From contig NZ_JAMPKY010000009.1 of assembly GCF_039962255.1 (NCBI RefSeq), positions 266,000 through 329,999 on the forward strand: a stretch of DNA of 64,000 nucleotides, written 5' to 3'. The position numbers were made by a program, and so were the translations under genes. This stretch comes from Leptolyngbya subtilissima AS-A7. Its GTDB lineage: Bacteria > Cyanobacteriota > Cyanobacteriia > Phormidesmidales > Phormidesmidaceae. Numbering within the stretch: position 1 is the stretch's first letter; each line of letters begins with the position of its first letter. Positions 36,832 through 47,634 of this stretch are shown piece after piece. The notes beneath the pieces are model-generated. The model worked only from the letters and a program-made list of their open reading frames with translations. It had not been told where the DNA came from and did not search any database.

Positions 36832-37302
36832 ATGGTACATCCCCTTATTCCCCAGGTGCTTGAGCTGGTGGCCCCTGTTGCCCAAGAACTAGGGCTAGAG
36901 GTGGTTGAGGCGGTTTTTCACACCAACCAGTCTCCTCCAGTGCTACGCATCGACGTGCGCAGTCTAGAAAACGAAGACACTGGCCTGGATGACTGCGAAA
37001 GAATGAGCCAGGCCCTCGAAGCTGTACTCGATACCAGCGATATCATTCCCGATGCCTACGTGTTGGAGGTATCAAGTCCAGGCGTCTCTGCTGTCCTCGA
37101 AACCGATCGCGATTTTGTGGTGTTTAAGGGGTTTATGGTCGAAGTTGCCCTAACTGAGGCGCACAAGGGCAAAAAACAGTGGGTGGGCCAGCTAGTGCGC
37201 CGCGATGATGAGGCCGTGGTGCTCAGCCAAAAAGGAAAATCCTTTTCCCTTCCTCGCAACCTGGTACAGACGGTGGAGTTGAGCGACCAAAGCCCTGACT
37301 AA
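36832..37302 (+). CDS. rimP: ribosome maturation factor RimP
   Basis: RimP helps assemble the 30S ribosomal subunit. The 156-residue protein has the expected two-domain architecture: N-terminal domain with VEAVFHTNQSPPVLRIDVRS and LDDCERMSQALEAVLD, the hallmark YVLEVSSPGVSAVLETDRDF at about 84-103, and a C-terminal SH3-like domain (VGQLVRRDDEAVVLSQKGK). The ATG at 36832 fits. It begins the conserved rimP-nusA-ylxR-infB order. Confidence 0.95.
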   Translation: MVHPLIPQVLELVAPVAQELGLEVVEAVFHTNQSPPVLRIDVRSLENEDTGLDDCERMSQALEAVLDTSDIIPDAYVLEVSSPGVSAVLETDRDFVVFKGFMVEVALTEAHKGKKQWVGQLVRRDDEAVVLSQKGKSFSLPRNLVQTVELSDQSPD

Positions 37303-37383
37303 GGGTCACACGTGCTGCATTTAGGTTTTGCGATCGTCACAGATTTGTTGCTTAGAAGAATTATTGTCCAGAGGTGAGTGGTT

Positions 37384-38880
37384 ATGTCGTTAGTAAGTCT
37401 GCCCAATCTGCAGGAAATGATTGATGTCATTAGCCGCGAGCGCAACCTGCCCAAGCACGCGGTTGAAAATGCCCTGCGAGAGGCCCTGCTCAAAGGCTAC
37501 GAGCGCTACCGCCGCACCCGCGAAATCGACACCCACTTCGACGAAGAATACTTCGATAACTTTGACATTGAGCTAGATGTTGACGACTACGACGACCAAG
37601 GCTTCCGGGTGCTAGCCACCAAAACCATTGTTGACGAAGTCACTAGCCAAGACCACGAAATCGCTCTGTCAGAAGTGCGCGAAGTTGCCCCTGAAGCCCA
37701 AGCCGGTGACACCGTGGTGCTTGATGTCACCCCCGACCAGCGCGACTTTGGTCGTATGGCCGCCATTCAAACCAAGCAGGTGCTGGCCCAAAAGCTGCGC
37801 GACCAGCAGCGCAAGCTGGTACAAGAGGAATTCCAAGACCTCGAAGGCAGCATTCTCTCGGCGCGGGTGCTGCGGTTTGAGCGCCAGTCGGTGATTATGG
37901 CGGTCGTCAGCGGCGTGGGCCAGCCCGAGGTTGAGGCCGAGCTACTCAAGCGCGATCAACTCCCCAACGACAACTACCGGGCCAACGCCACCTTCCGCGT
38001 AGCCCTCAAAAAAGTCTCCGAAGGTTCTCACCGTGGCCCGCAGCTGCTAGTGTCGCGGGCCGACGCGGCGCTGGTAGTCGAGCTATTTACCAACGAAGTG
38101 CCCGAAATTGAGGACGAAATCGTCCGCATCGTGGCCGTCGCACGGGAGGCTAACCCCCCATCGCGCTCCGTTGGTCCCCGCACCAAGATCGCTGTAGACA
38201 CTCTTGAGCGAGATGTGGATCCTGTGGGTGCCTGCATTGGTGCTCGGGGATCGCGCATTCAGGTGGTGGTCAACGAGCTGCGGGGCGAAAAAATTGACGT
38301 CATTCGCTGGTCACCTGACCCGGCCACGTATATTTCCAACGCGTTAAGCCCCGCCCGTGTGGACGAGGTGCGCCTGGTCAACCCCGACGATCGCCAGGCT
38401 CACGTGCTGGTGCCCGAAGACCAGCTCAGTTTGGCGATCGGTAAAGAGGGCCAAAACGTTCGCTTGGCGGCTCGTCTCACCGGTTGGAAGATCGACATCA
38501 AAGACTCGGGCAAGTATGACTATGATGAGGAAGACCGCAAGATTGCCGAAATAGCGGCGGCTCGCGAGGAAGCCGCCCGCGAAGCCGCAGAGCTGGCAGC
38601 GGAGGAAGCTGAGGCAGCAGAATGGAAGGCTAAGGCGGCGGCAGAGCGAGCGGCGGCTGAGGCTAGAGCAGCGGGCCTAGAGGTTGATGAAGCACCCTCT
38701 GAGGAGGATGAACTGGAGACTGCACCCTCCGATGCTGAGTATGACGCTGACTTCCCAGAGTCTGCTGAAGAGCCTACGGCTGAGGCGGCTGAACTAGCCA
38801 CCGACTTTGAAGAAGAGGAGGCTCTAGAGGAAGAATCTCTGGCAGACGAAAACCCAGCGGCGATCGCAGAGGAAGAGTAA
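37384..38880 (+). CDS. nusA: transcription termination/antitermination factor NusA
   Basis: NusA binds RNA polymerase and RNA and affects pausing, termination and antitermination. With the ATG at 37384 it has 498 residues; the frame opens two codons earlier at GTG, but the ATG is better spaced from GAGGTGAG. Domains: N-terminal polymerase-binding (about 1-125), S1 (about 135-200; [16 protein letters not shown]), KH1 and KH2 (about 230-385; [40 protein letters not shown]). The last 110 residues are an Ala/Glu-rich acidic tail, helical in its first part. It is followed 19 bp later by ylxR. Confidence 0.96.
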   Translation: MSLVSLPNLQEMIDVISRERNLPKHAVENALREALLKGYERYRRTREIDTHFDEEYFDNFDIELDVDDYDDQGFRVLATKTIVDEVTSQDHEIALSEVREVAPEAQAGDTVVLDVTPDQRDFGRMAAIQTKQVLAQKLRDQQRKLVQEEFQDLEGSILSARVLRFERQSVIMAVVSGVGQPEVEAELLKRDQLPNDNYRANATFRVALKKVSEGSHRGPQLLVSRADAALVVELFTNEVPEIEDEIVRIVAVAREANPPSRSVGPRTKIAVDTLERDVDPVGACIGARGSRIQVVVNELRGEKIDVIRWSPDPATYISNALSPARVDEVRLVNPDDRQAHVLVPEDQLSLAIGKEGQNVRLAARLTGWKIDIKDSGKYDYDEEDRKIAEIAAAREEAAREAAELAAEEAEAAEWKAKAAAERAAAEARAAGLEVDEAPSEEDELETAPSDAEYDADFPESAEEPTAEAAELATDFEEEEALEEESLADENPAAIAEEE

Positions 38881-38899
38881 GTTTTGGAGAAAGCTTCCC

Positions 38900-39199
38900 A
38901 TGCAACCCAACTATCGACGCTGTATCAGCTGTCGGCAGGTCGCCCCCAAAGCTGATTTTTGGCGGGTGGTGCGGGTTTATCCCGACCGATCGGTGCGTCT
39001 CGGCGATGGAATGGGGCGATCGGCCTACCTCTGCCCCCAGGCCGACTGCCTGCGCCAGGCTCAGAAAAAAAGTCGGCTGGGGCGGGCTTTAAAAGTTAAC
39101 GTACCAGAGGAAGTCTACCAAAGCCTGTGGAGCCGACTAGAGGGCAAAACGGCTAATTCCGTTGCTGGCCAACAATCTCTGCCCGGCCGGCAGGCCTAA
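38900..39199 (+). CDS. ylxR: YlxR/RnpM family nucleic-acid-binding protein
   Basis: A 99-residue protein of the YlxR (DUF448) family, which in Gram-positive bacteria binds RNase P RNA and is called RnpM. The conserved YRRCISCRQVAPKADFWRVV at the N-terminus holds the CxxC pair, followed by GRSAYLCPQADCLRQAQKK with the second Cys-rich part and a basic helix. Basic residues cluster, fitting RNA binding. The gene starts 19 bp after nusA and precedes infB, which is the standard gene order. Confidence 0.92.
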   Translation: MQPNYRRCISCRQVAPKADFWRVVRVYPDRSVRLGDGMGRSAYLCPQADCLRQAQKKSRLGRALKVNVPEEVYQSLWSRLEGKTANSVAGQQSLPGRQA

Positions 39200-39512
39200 G
39201 TAGAGAGTGTTAAGGAAAAAATGTGCCGTCAGGAGGCTTAACCAAAAATTTTTGCAACTGAATCGTCTCTATACGCGATCCCTCTGAGATTCTGTTCATT
39301 GGGGAAGCAACTGATTACACTCATAGTATGGGTATCTGACTGGCCCCCCTAGGGCGTCAGTAAACTTGCTTGAGGTCCCATGTCCACCTAGCCTTGGTTT
39401 ACAATGCCATGTTAGGGCTAACGTATTCGTCAGAATGGTTTGATGTCGTTTTGTTGGACGAAGCAGGTTGGTTTATGTAAGTAACAAGCTTGACTAGCGT
39501 AGGGAGATGTGG
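39200..39512. other. long leader between ylxR and infB
   Basis: A 313-bp gap inside the conserved operon. It contains an imperfect hairpin at about 39327-39362 (CTGAC-GCCC, then GGGC-GTCAG around CCCTA). Sequence upstream is AT-rich and could hold an internal promoter for infB. No short gene or known RNA was recognised. Confidence 0.4.
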
Positions 39513-42500
39513 ATGAACGGCAAAGTGAGAATTTACGAGTTATCGAAGGAATTGGATTTGGATAACAAAGACATCTTGGCGATCGCAAGTCGCCTCGACA
39601 TTGCCGTGAAGAGTCACAGCAGCACCATCGCAGAGTCAGAAGCTGAGCAAATTCGCTCAGCGGCTCTTCAGTCTCGCGCCAGCGGCGGTGCCAATCGGCC
39701 CAATGCTGCGCCAGATCGCTCTGCCAGTCGGCCTCGACCAGCGGCCCCGGTCAAAAATGGTGCTCGACCCGAACGCAAGCAGCAGATTTTAGAAATTCGT
39801 CGCCATCGGGTTACCCCCAGGGCTGACACTGAGGCAGGCGCTCCCACTCCCAGCGCTGCCTCCCCTAGCACTCCTGCCCCCAGCGCCAGTCGACCAACGC
39901 GTCCTGATAGTCTCTCTCAGCCCCCCAGCCGTCCTGGGGAAGCTCCTAGAGTCGATGAGGTTAAACCTAAGCCGCCAGTATCTCTTAATCGCCCTGGGTC
40001 TAACGCTCCTGCTCCTGCTGAGACTCCTGTCGAAGAGGTTGAGGCGGTTGCGGTCGAGCCCGCTGTAGAGGCCGCTCCACTGCCGGTCAAGCCAAGACCA
40101 GAGCTAGTTGGGCCTGTGTCTCGGGTTCGTACCGAAAGTGACGATCGCCAGGTGATTGTGCCAGAGGGCGCTCGTCCGCCCCGCCCTGTCATTCGCCGCC
40201 CCGAGAGCCGTGGCCCCGAGAGCCGCAGCTCAGAAGGTCGTTCGGCTGACGGCCCTAGCGCACCGCGTCCCACCATTCCTATCCGCGAAATTGATGCGGG
40301 CGAAGATGTTACTCGTCTGAAGCCCAAGCCCAAGCTGCGGCGACCCAACGCTGATGCTGAAACGGCCAGAGCCGAAACGGCCGCTCGCACCGAAACGCCT
40401 CCCGGCAATGATTCCATCTCTGTACTTGGGGTCGGTGGCCTTGACGATCAGCCGCGTCGCCCTTCACCGCCTCGCCATAAGCGCGAAGAGCGCGAAGACG
40501 AGGACGACGATCAAAAGATGCGCGAAAAAGCCAGCAAGGTCGGCAAGACCAAGCGGCGGGGCCAAGGCGTGCTGGGCGAAGACGATGAAGATCTCGACGT
40601 GCTGGTCGATGAGCTTGACGAAGACGAAGAACAGGCCACCGATGCCCAAAATCTGAGCATCTCGCTAGCGCGCCCACCTAAGCCCAAGAGTGCCGGTAGT
40701 GGCAAGCCGTCGTCACCGACGATGAAGAGCCACAAGCCTCAGCATCGCGACAGTAGTAGCGGCGGTGGTCGCTCCCGTCGTGGTCGCCGGGGTGAGTCTC
40801 AGCCCACCCAGGAGCGCCCCGAGTTTATCGTGCTCTCCGAAGGGCTAACCGTCCATGAGCTGGCCGAGCAAATTATGGTGCCCGAGACAGAGCTGATCAA
40901 GTCTCTGTTCTTTAAGGGCATCGCTGCCAACATCAACCAAACCCTTGATATCGAAACCGCCAAGATGGTGGCCGAGGAATTCGAGGTCATGGTTGAAACC
41001 AGCGAAGTGGAGTCAGAGGCCAAAAAGGTCACTGAAATGATCGACGAAGCCGACTTTGAGAGCCTCAAGCGGCGGCCTCCGGTGGTTACCATCATGGGTC
41101 ACGTTGACCACGGTAAAACTACGCTGCTCGACTCCATCCGCAAGACCAAGGTGGCCCAAGGTGAGGCTGGCGGCATCACTCAGCACATCGGTGCTTACCA
41201 CGTCGATGTCGACCACGCGGGTACTTCCCATCAGATTGTGTTCCTAGACACCCCTGGCCACGAGGCGTTTACCGCCATGCGAGCGCGGGGTACCCGAGTG
41301 ACTGACATTGCCATTCTGGTGGTGGCGGCCGATGACGGCGTGCGGCCCCAGACCATTGAGGCCATTAGCCACGCCAAGGCTGCCGAGGTGCCGCTGATTG
41401 TGGCCATCAACAAGGTTGATAAAGAGACTGCCAACCCCGATCGCGTCAAGCAAGAGCTGATGGAGCACGGGCTAGTGCCTGAGGAATGGGGTGGCGACAC
41501 CATTATGGTGCCGGTTAGCGCCCTGTCGGGTGAAAATCTCGACAGCTTGCTGGAGATGATTGTGCTGGTTGCTGAGATCGAAGATCTCCAAGCCAACCCT
41601 GATCGTCTGGCTCGCGGTACCGTGATTGAGGCAAATCTTGATAAGGCGCGCGGCCCGGTTGCTACCTTACTGATTCAGAACGGTACGCTGCGGGTGGGCG
41701 ACTCCCTGGTGGCTGGCCCAATCTTGGGCAAGGTCAAGGCCATGCTTGACGATCGCCTGAAGCGAGTCAAAGTCGCTGGCCCCTCCTTTGCGGTTGAGGT
41801 GCTGGGTCTCAACGATGTCCCCGCTGCTGGGGACGAATTTGAGGTCTACTCCGACGAGAAAACCGCTAGAGCCGTGGCCGACAAGCGCATGCTTGAGCAG
41901 CGTCAGTCGCGCCTACAGCAGTCGATGGCCTCTCGTCGCGTTACCCTCAACACCATCTCTGCCCAGGTTCAGGAGGGCGATCTCAAGGATCTCAACCTAC
42001 TGCTCAAGGCCGACGTGCAGGGCTCTATCGAAGCTATTCTGGCGGCGCTCCAGCAGCTACCGCAGAACGAGGTGCAGATTCGAGTGTTGCTGGCTGCTCC
42101 TGGTGAAATCAGCGAGACTGACGTCGACCTGGCAGCTGCCAGTGGCGCGGTGATTGTTGGCTTCAACACCACCCTGGCTCCTGGGGCGCGGCAGTCTGCC
42201 GATCGCCTGGGTGTAGACGTGCGCGACTACGAGGTGATTTACAACCTCCTCGACGACATCCAAGGTGCTATGGAAGGTCTACTCGATCCCGAAATGGTCG
42301 AGGAGCCTCTGGGTCAGGTGGAAGTGCGGGCGGTGTTCCCCGTGCGCAAGGGTGCGGTTGCCGGTTGTTACGTGCTTTCGGGCAAGGTCACTCGCAACTG
42401 CAACCTCCGAGTGGTGCGCAGTGGCGAGGTTGTCTACACAGGCAAGCTCGACTCCCTCAAGCGCATGAAAGAAGATGCCAAAGATGTGGCCTCTGGGTTC

Positions 42501-42602
42501 GAGTGCGGCATCGGCATCGACAACTTCAGCGACTGGAAAGAAGGCGACATTATCGATGCCTTCAAGATGGTCACGAAGCGTCGCACCCTGGCGATGGCCT
42601 AG
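39513..42602 (+). CDS. infB: translation initiation factor IF-2
   Basis: The GTPase that brings initiator tRNA to the 30S subunit. I prefer the ATG at 39513 ([19 protein letters not shown] 8 bp upstream); the ATG two codons before is possible. About 1029 residues: an IF2N domain at 1-55, a long low-complexity region rich in Pro/Ala/Arg/Glu (about 55-430), a second IF2N-like domain ([20 protein letters not shown]), then the G domain at about 525-695 with [13 protein letters not shown] (G1), DTPGHEAF (G3) and NKVDK (G4), and the C-terminal beta-barrel domains with the fMet-tRNA site. The long N-terminus is usual in cyanobacteria. Confidence 0.96.
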   Translation: MNGKVRIYELSKELDLDNKDILAIASRLDIAVKSHSSTIAESEAEQIRSAALQSRASGGANRPNAAPDRSASRPRPAAPVKNGARPERKQQILEIRRHRVTPRADTEAGAPTPSAASPSTPAPSASRPTRPDSLSQPPSRPGEAPRVDEVKPKPPVSLNRPGSNAPAPAETPVEEVEAVAVEPAVEAAPLPVKPRPELVGPVSRVRTESDDRQVIVPEGARPPRPVIRRPESRGPESRSSEGRSADGPSAPRPTIPIREIDAGEDVTRLKPKPKLRRPNADAETARAETAARTETPPGNDSISVLGVGGLDDQPRRPSPPRHKREEREDEDDDQKMREKASKVGKTKRRGQGVLGEDDEDLDVLVDELDEDEEQATDAQNLSISLARPPKPKSAGSGKPSSPTMKSHKPQHRDSSSGGGRSRRGRRGESQPTQERPEFIVLSEGLTVHELAEQIMVPETELIKSLFFKGIAANINQTLDIETAKMVAEEFEVMVETSEVESEAKKVTEMIDEADFESLKRRPPVVTIMGHVDHGKTTLLDSIRKTKVAQGEAGGITQHIGAYHVDVDHAGTSHQIVFLDTPGHEAFTAMRARGTRVTDIAILVVAADDGVRPQTIEAISHAKAAEVPLIVAINKVDKETANPDRVKQELMEHGLVPEEWGGDTIMVPVSALSGENLDSLLEMIVLVAEIEDLQANPDRLARGTVIEANLDKARGPVATLLIQNGTLRVGDSLVAGPILGKVKAMLDDRLKRVKVAGPSFAVEVLGLNDVPAAGDEFEVYSDEKTARAVADKRMLEQRQSRLQQSMASRRVTLNTISAQVQEGDLKDLNLLLKADVQGSIEAILAALQQLPQNEVQIRVLLAAPGEISETDVDLAAASGAVIVGFNTTLAPGARQSADRLGVDVRDYEVIYNLLDDIQGAMEGLLDPEMVEEPLGQVEVRAVFPVRKGAVAGCYVLSGKVTRNCNLRVVRSGEVVYTGKLDSLKRMKEDAKDVASGFECGIGIDNFSDWKEGDIIDAFKMVTKRRTLAMA

Positions 42603-42608
42603 GCAAGG

Positions 42609-42635
42609 GCAGGGTCCTTCTACGAGGGACCCTGC
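42609..42635. repeat. hairpin just after infB
   Basis: GCAGGGTCC (42609-42617) and GGACCCTGC (42627-42635) form a 9-bp stem without a U-run. It lies between the infB stop and the next gene start (42665), and may be a processing site or a weak terminator. Confidence 0.4.
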
Positions 42636-42664
42636 GAGACGGCAGTGTAGAAACGGAGTTGACA

Positions 42665-43684
42665 ATGGCACCCTGGCGCTGCGATCCGTATCTGTGGGTA
42701 CACCTAGCCGGATTGGCGACGGTACCGCTGTGGATTGATTTGTGCTTACTTGGGCTGGCGGTGGGTAACCCGGTTCTGCCTGGGCTAGAGCTGGGTGTCA
42801 TTGTTGCGTTAGGCGTGCTGCCGGTGCTGGTGATGCAGTTGCGGCAGCCTTTTTACATCTTTAGTTTGCTAGGGCTGGCGCTGAAGCCGGCTGCATTGCA
42901 GGATGATCAGCGTCGTCTGCTGAGTCAATTTCGGCGGTGGCGAGTGCGTTTGGGAGCACTGCTGGTGCCGGTGCCTCTGGTCTGGGGGTTGCTAAAGCTT
43001 TATCCTCTAGCATTTCTGGCCCGTGACCTGACGCCCTTCAGCGATTGGGGACGACTAGGAGGTGTGGCGATCGCCGTCCTCAGCTTCTTTATGGCCAACC
43101 TTTTCTTGCAGATACCCATAGCCGTACTTCAGGTGTTGGCTACGCCAGATCGGGTGATGACCAAGGTTGCCCCTTATCCTATTGAGAACGTGGCTGCTGA
43201 CTTCACTTGGATTGGGCTGACGGTCGGCAAGATTTTGCCCGACTTAATCAATCGGCCGAGGCCCGAGTCTGCTACTGCAGCCATGGTGGAAACTTTTGAG
43301 CCTCCTCAGGTTGTGCCTGTTGGGGTCTTAGACGAGCCTGAGGGTGGTGTTGCTGAAGCGATAGTTGAAACCGAAGTTCCTTTAGAGCATGCGCTTGAAG
43401 CAGGTGCAACTGACGACTTAGCGGCTCACATCCGTGCATCAGATTTGTCAGTCTCCTCAGATTTGGCAGCCTCCTCAAAAGCGATCGCAGGCGCTGTTGA
43501 CCCTGAAAATCCCAAAGACTCCGTTGCGGCAGATTCCTTCGTAGATAGTGATGCTACGAGTGGCTACAAGCCTTTGCGCCACCCAGAAGTTGAGGAATCT
43601 AGCGACGACACGGCCCACCTAGACGATGCCGCCTATCCACAGTCCTTGCCTGCGATCGTCGATGTCTACCCCAATTCTCGCTAG
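42665..43684 (+). CDS. low-complexity-tail membrane protein
   Basis: A 339-residue protein of a cyanobacterial class known as low-complexity-tail membrane proteins; function is unknown. The N-terminal part (about 1-190) has four to five hydrophobic helices: LWVHLAGLATVPLWIDLCLL, LGVIVALGVLPVLVMQL, LGALLVPVPLVWGLLKLYPL and VAIAVLSFFMANLFLQI. A cytosolic-looking acidic low-complexity tail follows. The frame runs open 100 codons into infB, but MAPWRCDPYLWVH with GGAG 8 nt upstream of 42665 is the natural start. It ends at terminator 43787-43806. Confidence 0.82.
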   Translation: MAPWRCDPYLWVHLAGLATVPLWIDLCLLGLAVGNPVLPGLELGVIVALGVLPVLVMQLRQPFYIFSLLGLALKPAALQDDQRRLLSQFRRWRVRLGALLVPVPLVWGLLKLYPLAFLARDLTPFSDWGRLGGVAIAVLSFFMANLFLQIPIAVLQVLATPDRVMTKVAPYPIENVAADFTWIGLTVGKILPDLINRPRPESATAAMVETFEPPQVVPVGVLDEPEGGVAEAIVETEVPLEHALEAGATDDLAAHIRASDLSVSSDLAASSKAIAGAVDPENPKDSVAADSFVDSDATSGYKPLRHPEVEESSDDTAHLDDAAYPQSLPAIVDVYPNSR

Positions 43685-43786
43685 GGCTCTAGCGCACCGA
43701 CTATAGATTTTGCCAATTTTTAGTACTGAGTACTGTGGTCCTTGGCACAATCGCCGCTGGGTGATTACGCTATCTTGTAAGTAGTC

Positions 43787-43806
43787 CTCTAGTGACTAGA
43801 GTTTTT
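43787..43806 (+). terminator. short intrinsic terminator
   Basis: CTCTAG (43787-43792), TGA loop, CTAGAG (43796-43801), then TTTTT (43802-43806). It follows the low-complexity-tail membrane protein gene by about 100 bp and lies 85 bp before the next gene. Confidence 0.72.
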
Positions 43807-43890
43807 GCTGACTCGCAGACTGAGCGAGTGGCCCTGAGGGGTAGAAAAACCCGAGATCTCGACAGTTATCCGCACTTTTTAGAGGCAGCT

Positions 43891-44091
43891 ATGGCCGTAA
43901 CTCGCTCCGTAAACTCCTTGCAGCTTTCTGAACACGCCCGCATTTGGTTCAGCCTCAAGTCTGCGATCGCCAGCAGCTCCGGTTTCAAAAGCTGGAAGGG
44001 TGAGCTGCCCGCCGCTGAGGCTGAAGCCGCTCCGCTCGATCAGCTGGTGCGTCGCTACCTACGCGAAACCTTAGAAACCCTGGCTTACTAG
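43891..44091 (+). CDS. small conserved-looking protein, unknown function
   Basis: A 66-residue soluble protein (MAVTRSVNSLQLSEHARIW, then FSLKSAIASSSGFKSWKGEL, ending LRETLETLAY). The frame is open 33 codons further upstream from a GTG inside terminator 43787-43806, so the ATG at 43891, with AGAGG six bases upstream, is the better start. The composition is normal for cyanobacteria. I recognise no family. The next gene is convergent, with a 10-bp gap. Confidence 0.7.
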   Translation: MAVTRSVNSLQLSEHARIWFSLKSAIASSSGFKSWKGELPAAEAEAAPLDQLVRRYLRETLETLAY

Positions 44092-44101
44092 ACCCTGCAA
44101 G

Positions 44102-45094
44102 CTACTGGACCTTGTAGTACTGCTTATACCAATCCACAAACCGCTGGATACCTACTTCAATGGGGGTACTGGGGGCAAATCCTACGTCGGCCATGAGATC
44201 GCTGACGTCGGCATAGGTGGCGGGCACATCTCCAGGCTGCATGCCGCACAAAACAGTTTGGGCTTTCTTCCCGAGGGCCGATTCGATTACCTGAATAAAG
44301 CGCAGCAGCTCCACTGGCTGGTGGTTGCCAATGTTGTAAATCTTGTAGGGAGCCTGGCTGTCGCTATTGGGGTCTGTGCTAGAGACAGGAATATGTGTCA
44401 TGACCCGCACGACTCCCTCCACTACGTCGTCAATGTAGGTAAAGTCGCGCTTCATCTGGCCCTGGTTAAATACCTGGATAGGGCGATCGCCCAAGATTGC
44501 TTCTACAAACTTGAAGTAGGCCATATCGGGCCGTCCCCAAGGGCCATAGACTGTAAAAAAACGCAGCCCTGTGGTGGGAATTTGATACAGGTTGCTGTAG
44601 GCGTGGGCCATCAGCTCGTTGGCCTTTTTGGTGGCGGCGTAGAGTGACACCGGGTGGTCAACGCGATCGTCCACCGAAAACGGTACCTTGCGATTGGCCC
44701 CATACACCGAGCTGGATGACGCAAACACCAGGTGCTCAACCCCTATCATGCGGCAGCCCTCCAGCAGGTTGAGAAACCCCGACAGGTTGCTGTCGGAGTA
44801 GGCAAAGGGGTTTTCTAGCGAGTAGCGCACCCCCGCCTGGGCCGCCAGGTGAATGACGTACTGAAACTGGTGGTTGCGAAATAGCGCCAGCATTCCCGCG
44901 CGATCGAACAGATCGAGCTGTTCGAAGGTGAAGCCATCGTGGGGTGCGAGCTGGGCGAGGCGATCGCGCTTCAAACCCACGTCGTAGTAGTCGTTGAGGT
45001 TATCGATGCCGTAGACCTGCTGGCCGCTGTCTAACAGCCGCCGGGCCACAAACGAGCCCACAAATCCTGCTACTCCAGTAACCAGTACAGCGAT
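44102..45094 (-). CDS. NAD-dependent nucleotide-sugar epimerase, UDP-glucuronate 4-epimerase-like
   Basis: A 330-residue short-chain dehydrogenase/epimerase-type protein. The NAD-binding loop VLVTGVAGFVGSFVARRLL opens the protein. The rest shows HLAAQAGVRYSLENP (typical of UDP-glucuronate 4-epimerases), SSSSVYGANRKVPFS, the catalytic YAATKK (YxxxK) and TVYGPWGRPDMAYFKF. It would supply UDP-galacturonate for surface polysaccharide (inference). The frame is open to 45418 upstream, but those residues are not protein-like and overlap the divergent pnp. A strong AGGAGG points to a start at an ATC codon (45092-45094), where an ATG would be expected (see findings). Upstream TTG (45130) is an alternative. 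Confidence 0.85.
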   Translation of the reverse strand: MAVLVTGVAGFVGSFVARRLLDSGQQVYGIDNLNDYYDVGLKRDRLAQLAPHDGFTFEQLDLFDRAGMLALFRNHQFQYVIHLAAQAGVRYSLENPFAYSDSNLSGFLNLLEGCRMIGVEHLVFASSSSVYGANRKVPFSVDDRVDHPVSLYAATKKANELMAHAYSNLYQIPTTGLRFFTVYGPWGRPDMAYFKFVEAILGDRPIQVFNQGQMKRDFTYIDDVVEGVVRVMTHIPVSSTDPNSDSQAPYKIYNIGNHQPVELLRFIQVIESALGKKAQTVLCGMQPGDVPATYADVSDLMADVGFAPSTPIEVGIQRFVDWYKQYYKVQ

Positions 45095-45288
45095 GACCGT
45101 AGCCTCCTGGGGCCAGAAATTTTGATCCAAACCAACGCCCGTAGAGTACCCAAGGGGCCTCAGAACCTTAAGTCTTTTGCCTAATTTTGTCTCTGGCGGC
45201 CCATGCAACAAGCCATTGTCGTCATCGGTGCTAGGATCAGGCCAAAGAAACCAAGAAGAATGGTAAGAGAGAAAGGACGTAGTCGTAC

Positions 45289-47439
45289 ATGCAAGAATTT
45301 GAAAAAACAATCTCCTTCGGTGGTCGCGATATTCACCTGAGGGGTGGGTTACTGGCTCCCCAAGCGGGGGGTGCGGTGTTGGTACAGTCGGGTGAGACCG
45401 CGGTTCTGGTGACCGCAACCCGCTCAGCAGGACGTCAAGGCATCGACTTTTTGCCTCTGCTGGTTGATTACGAAGAGCGGCTTTATGCTGCTGGGCGCAT
45501 CCCCGGTGGATTTTTGCGGCGGGAGGGCCGTCCCCCTGAGCGGGCTACTTTAATTTGTCGCCTCATCGATCGCCCCATGCGACCCCTGTTTCCCCAGTGG
45601 CTGCGCGACGACATTCAAATTGTCGCCACTACCCTGGCCATGGATGAGCAGGTACCCCCAGATGTACTGGCGGCCACAGGCGCATCGATCGCAGTGCTGC
45701 TGGCCAAAATTCCTTTTTATGGACCGATGGCCGCAGTGCGGGTAGGTCTAGTGGGTGACGACTTTGTCATCAACCCTACCTACAAAGAAGTTGAAACCGG
45801 CGATCTCGACCTAGTGGTGGCGGGCTCCCCTGACGGTGTGATCATGGTCGAGGCTGGTGCCAACCAGCTTCCCGAGGCTGACGTGATTGAGGCCATCGAC
45901 TTTGGCTATGAAGTTGTACAAGATCTGATCAAGGCCCAGCTAGAACTGATCAAAGAGCTAGGCATTGAGATCGTTACCGAGCAAGAGCCTGAGACCGACC
46001 CCACCCTGGGGACCTTTATCGAAGAAAAAACTGCCGCTGCCATTAAGGACGTGCTGAAGCAGTTTAGCCTCACCAAGCCCGAGCGCGACGAAAAGCTCGA
46101 CGCCATTAAAGATGAGCTAGTCGCCGCCATTGACGCCCTAGAGGAAGGAAACCCGATCAAGGTGGCGGTGGCCGAGAATGGTAAAGCCCTGAGCAATACC
46201 TATAAGTCGGTGACCAAAAAGCTGATGCGCCAGCAGATCGTTAGTGAGAAGGTGCGGGTCGATGGTCGCCAGCTCGATGAGGTGCGCCCAATCTCCTGCC
46301 GAGTGGGACTGTTGCCCAAGCGAGTGCACGGCACTGGGCTATTTCAACGCGGTCTCACCCAGGTGATGTCGGTTGCCACCCTGGGCACTCCTGGCGATGC
46401 CCAAATGATGGACGACCTGCATCCCGACGAAGAGAAGCGCTATCTGCACCACTACAACTTCCCCCCTTACTCGGTGGGCGAGACTCGGCCCATGCGATCG
46501 CCCGGTCGTCGCGAAATTGGTCACGGCGCTCTCGCCGAGCGTGCCCTGGTGCCAGTGCTACCTTCCAAAGAAGACTTCCCCTATGTGATTCGGGTGGTAT
46601 CGGAGGTGTTGTCCTCCAACGGCTCCACCTCCATGGGGTCGGTGTGTGGTTCTACTCTGTCGCTGATGGATGCCGGTGTGCCCATTACTAAGCCCGTCAG
46701 CGGAGCGGCTATGGGCTTGATCAAAGAAGGCGATGAGGTGCGCATTCTCACCGATATTCAAGGTATCGAAGACTTTTTGGGCGATATGGACTTCAAAGTC
46801 GCCGGTACCGACACGGGTATCACCGCCCTGCAAATGGATATGAAAATCACCGGCTTGCCCCTGTCGGTGATTGCTGATGCCATCAACCAGGCCAAGCCCG
46901 CCCGCCTGCATATCCTTGAAAAAATGCTGGCCACCATTGATACCCCAAGAGCAGAGCTATCGCCCTACGCTCCGCGCCTAATCAGCTTCAAGATCGATCC
47001 TGAGATGATCGGTATGGTGATTGGCCCCGGCGGTAAGAAGATCAAGGCGATTACCGAGCAAACCGGTGCTAAGGTCGACATCAATGACGATGGCACCGTC
47101 ACTGTTTCGGCGATCGAAGGCGAAAAAGCCCTTCAGGCTAAAGCCTTGATTGAATCGATCGTCTTTAAGCCTGCCGCTGGTGACGTGTTTGTGGGCAAAG
47201 TTACCCGCGTTATCCCCATTGGAGCCTTTGTGGAATTTATGCCTGGACAGGAGGGCATGGTTCACATTTCGCAACTGGCTGACTATCGCGTGGCCAAGGT
47301 CGAAGACGAAGTCAACGTCGGTGACGAAGTGATCATCAAGGTGCGTGAAATTGATGGCCGCGGTCGGATTAATCTCACCCGCCTCAACATTCACCCTGAC
47401 GAGGCGGCAGCAGCCCGCGAGGCAGCGGCCCTGCGCTAG
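45289..47439 (+). CDS. pnp: polyribonucleotide nucleotidyltransferase (PNPase)
   Basis: A 716-residue phosphorolytic 3'-5' exoribonuclease that degrades RNA and can add tails. Two RNase PH-like domains lie at about 10-215 and 310-545 ([21 protein letters not shown] in the first, split here as [13 protein letters not shown] and RQGIDFLP; the second has [20 protein letters not shown]), followed by a KH domain ([20 protein letters not shown]) and an S1 domain ([20 protein letters not shown]). Length and order are normal. The start at 45289 gives [16 protein letters not shown] strong terminator is at 47527-47580, so pnp seems to be its own unit. Confidence 0.97.
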   Translation: MQEFEKTISFGGRDIHLRGGLLAPQAGGAVLVQSGETAVLVTATRSAGRQGIDFLPLLVDYEERLYAAGRIPGGFLRREGRPPERATLICRLIDRPMRPLFPQWLRDDIQIVATTLAMDEQVPPDVLAATGASIAVLLAKIPFYGPMAAVRVGLVGDDFVINPTYKEVETGDLDLVVAGSPDGVIMVEAGANQLPEADVIEAIDFGYEVVQDLIKAQLELIKELGIEIVTEQEPETDPTLGTFIEEKTAAAIKDVLKQFSLTKPERDEKLDAIKDELVAAIDALEEGNPIKVAVAENGKALSNTYKSVTKKLMRQQIVSEKVRVDGRQLDEVRPISCRVGLLPKRVHGTGLFQRGLTQVMSVATLGTPGDAQMMDDLHPDEEKRYLHHYNFPPYSVGETRPMRSPGRREIGHGALAERALVPVLPSKEDFPYVIRVVSEVLSSNGSTSMGSVCGSTLSLMDAGVPITKPVSGAAMGLIKEGDEVRILTDIQGIEDFLGDMDFKVAGTDTGITALQMDMKITGLPLSVIADAINQAKPARLHILEKMLATIDTPRAELSPYAPRLISFKIDPEMIGMVIGPGGKKIKAITEQTGAKVDINDDGTVTVSAIEGEKALQAKALIESIVFKPAAGDVFVGKVTRVIPIGAFVEFMPGQEGMVHISQLADYRVAKVEDEVNVGDEVIIKVREIDGRGRINLTRLNIHPDEAAAAREAAALR

Positions 47440-47440
47440 A

Positions 47441-47483
47441 GCAGTGAAAAGGTGAGGAAGGTAAAGGGAATGAGGGGTGAGGC
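47441..47483. repeat. purine-rich stretch
   Basis: GGTGAGGAAGG and AATGAGGGGTGAGG-type units in the pnp 3' spacer resemble the purine-rich repeat at 56821-56880. It is partly complementary to the following CCTCTCATC run. Confidence 0.4.
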
Positions 47484-47526
47484 GATCGCAAAGTCCCCTC
47501 TCATCTACCCAACACCTCTCCTCTTT

Positions 47527-47580
47527 AACCCCCGAATCAAACGTTGTGCGCGGCAACAATTGATTCGGGGGTTCTTTTCT
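47527..47580 (+). terminator. intrinsic terminator of pnp
   Basis: AACCCCCGAATCAA (47527-47540) and its complement (47560-47573) form a 14-bp stem, with a small inner GTTG/CAAC helix in the loop, then CTTTTCT. It is 88 bp past the pnp stop and 55 bp before tpiA. Confidence 0.85.
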
Positions 47581-47634
47581 TAGTACGATGCAGGGATGCA
47601 ATTTTGAATATCTAGCCTTTAACCTCAAAACACC

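Noticed and set aside
42365..42664. N-terminal extension of the low-complexity-tail membrane protein into infB
   Set aside because: The first 100 codons are the shifted frame of the conserved IF-2 C-terminus; the ATG at 42665 has a good SD.
45095..45418. 108-codon N-terminal extension of the epimerase
   Set aside because: It overlaps the start of pnp on the opposite strand, is not like the family, and a strong SD lies near 45105.
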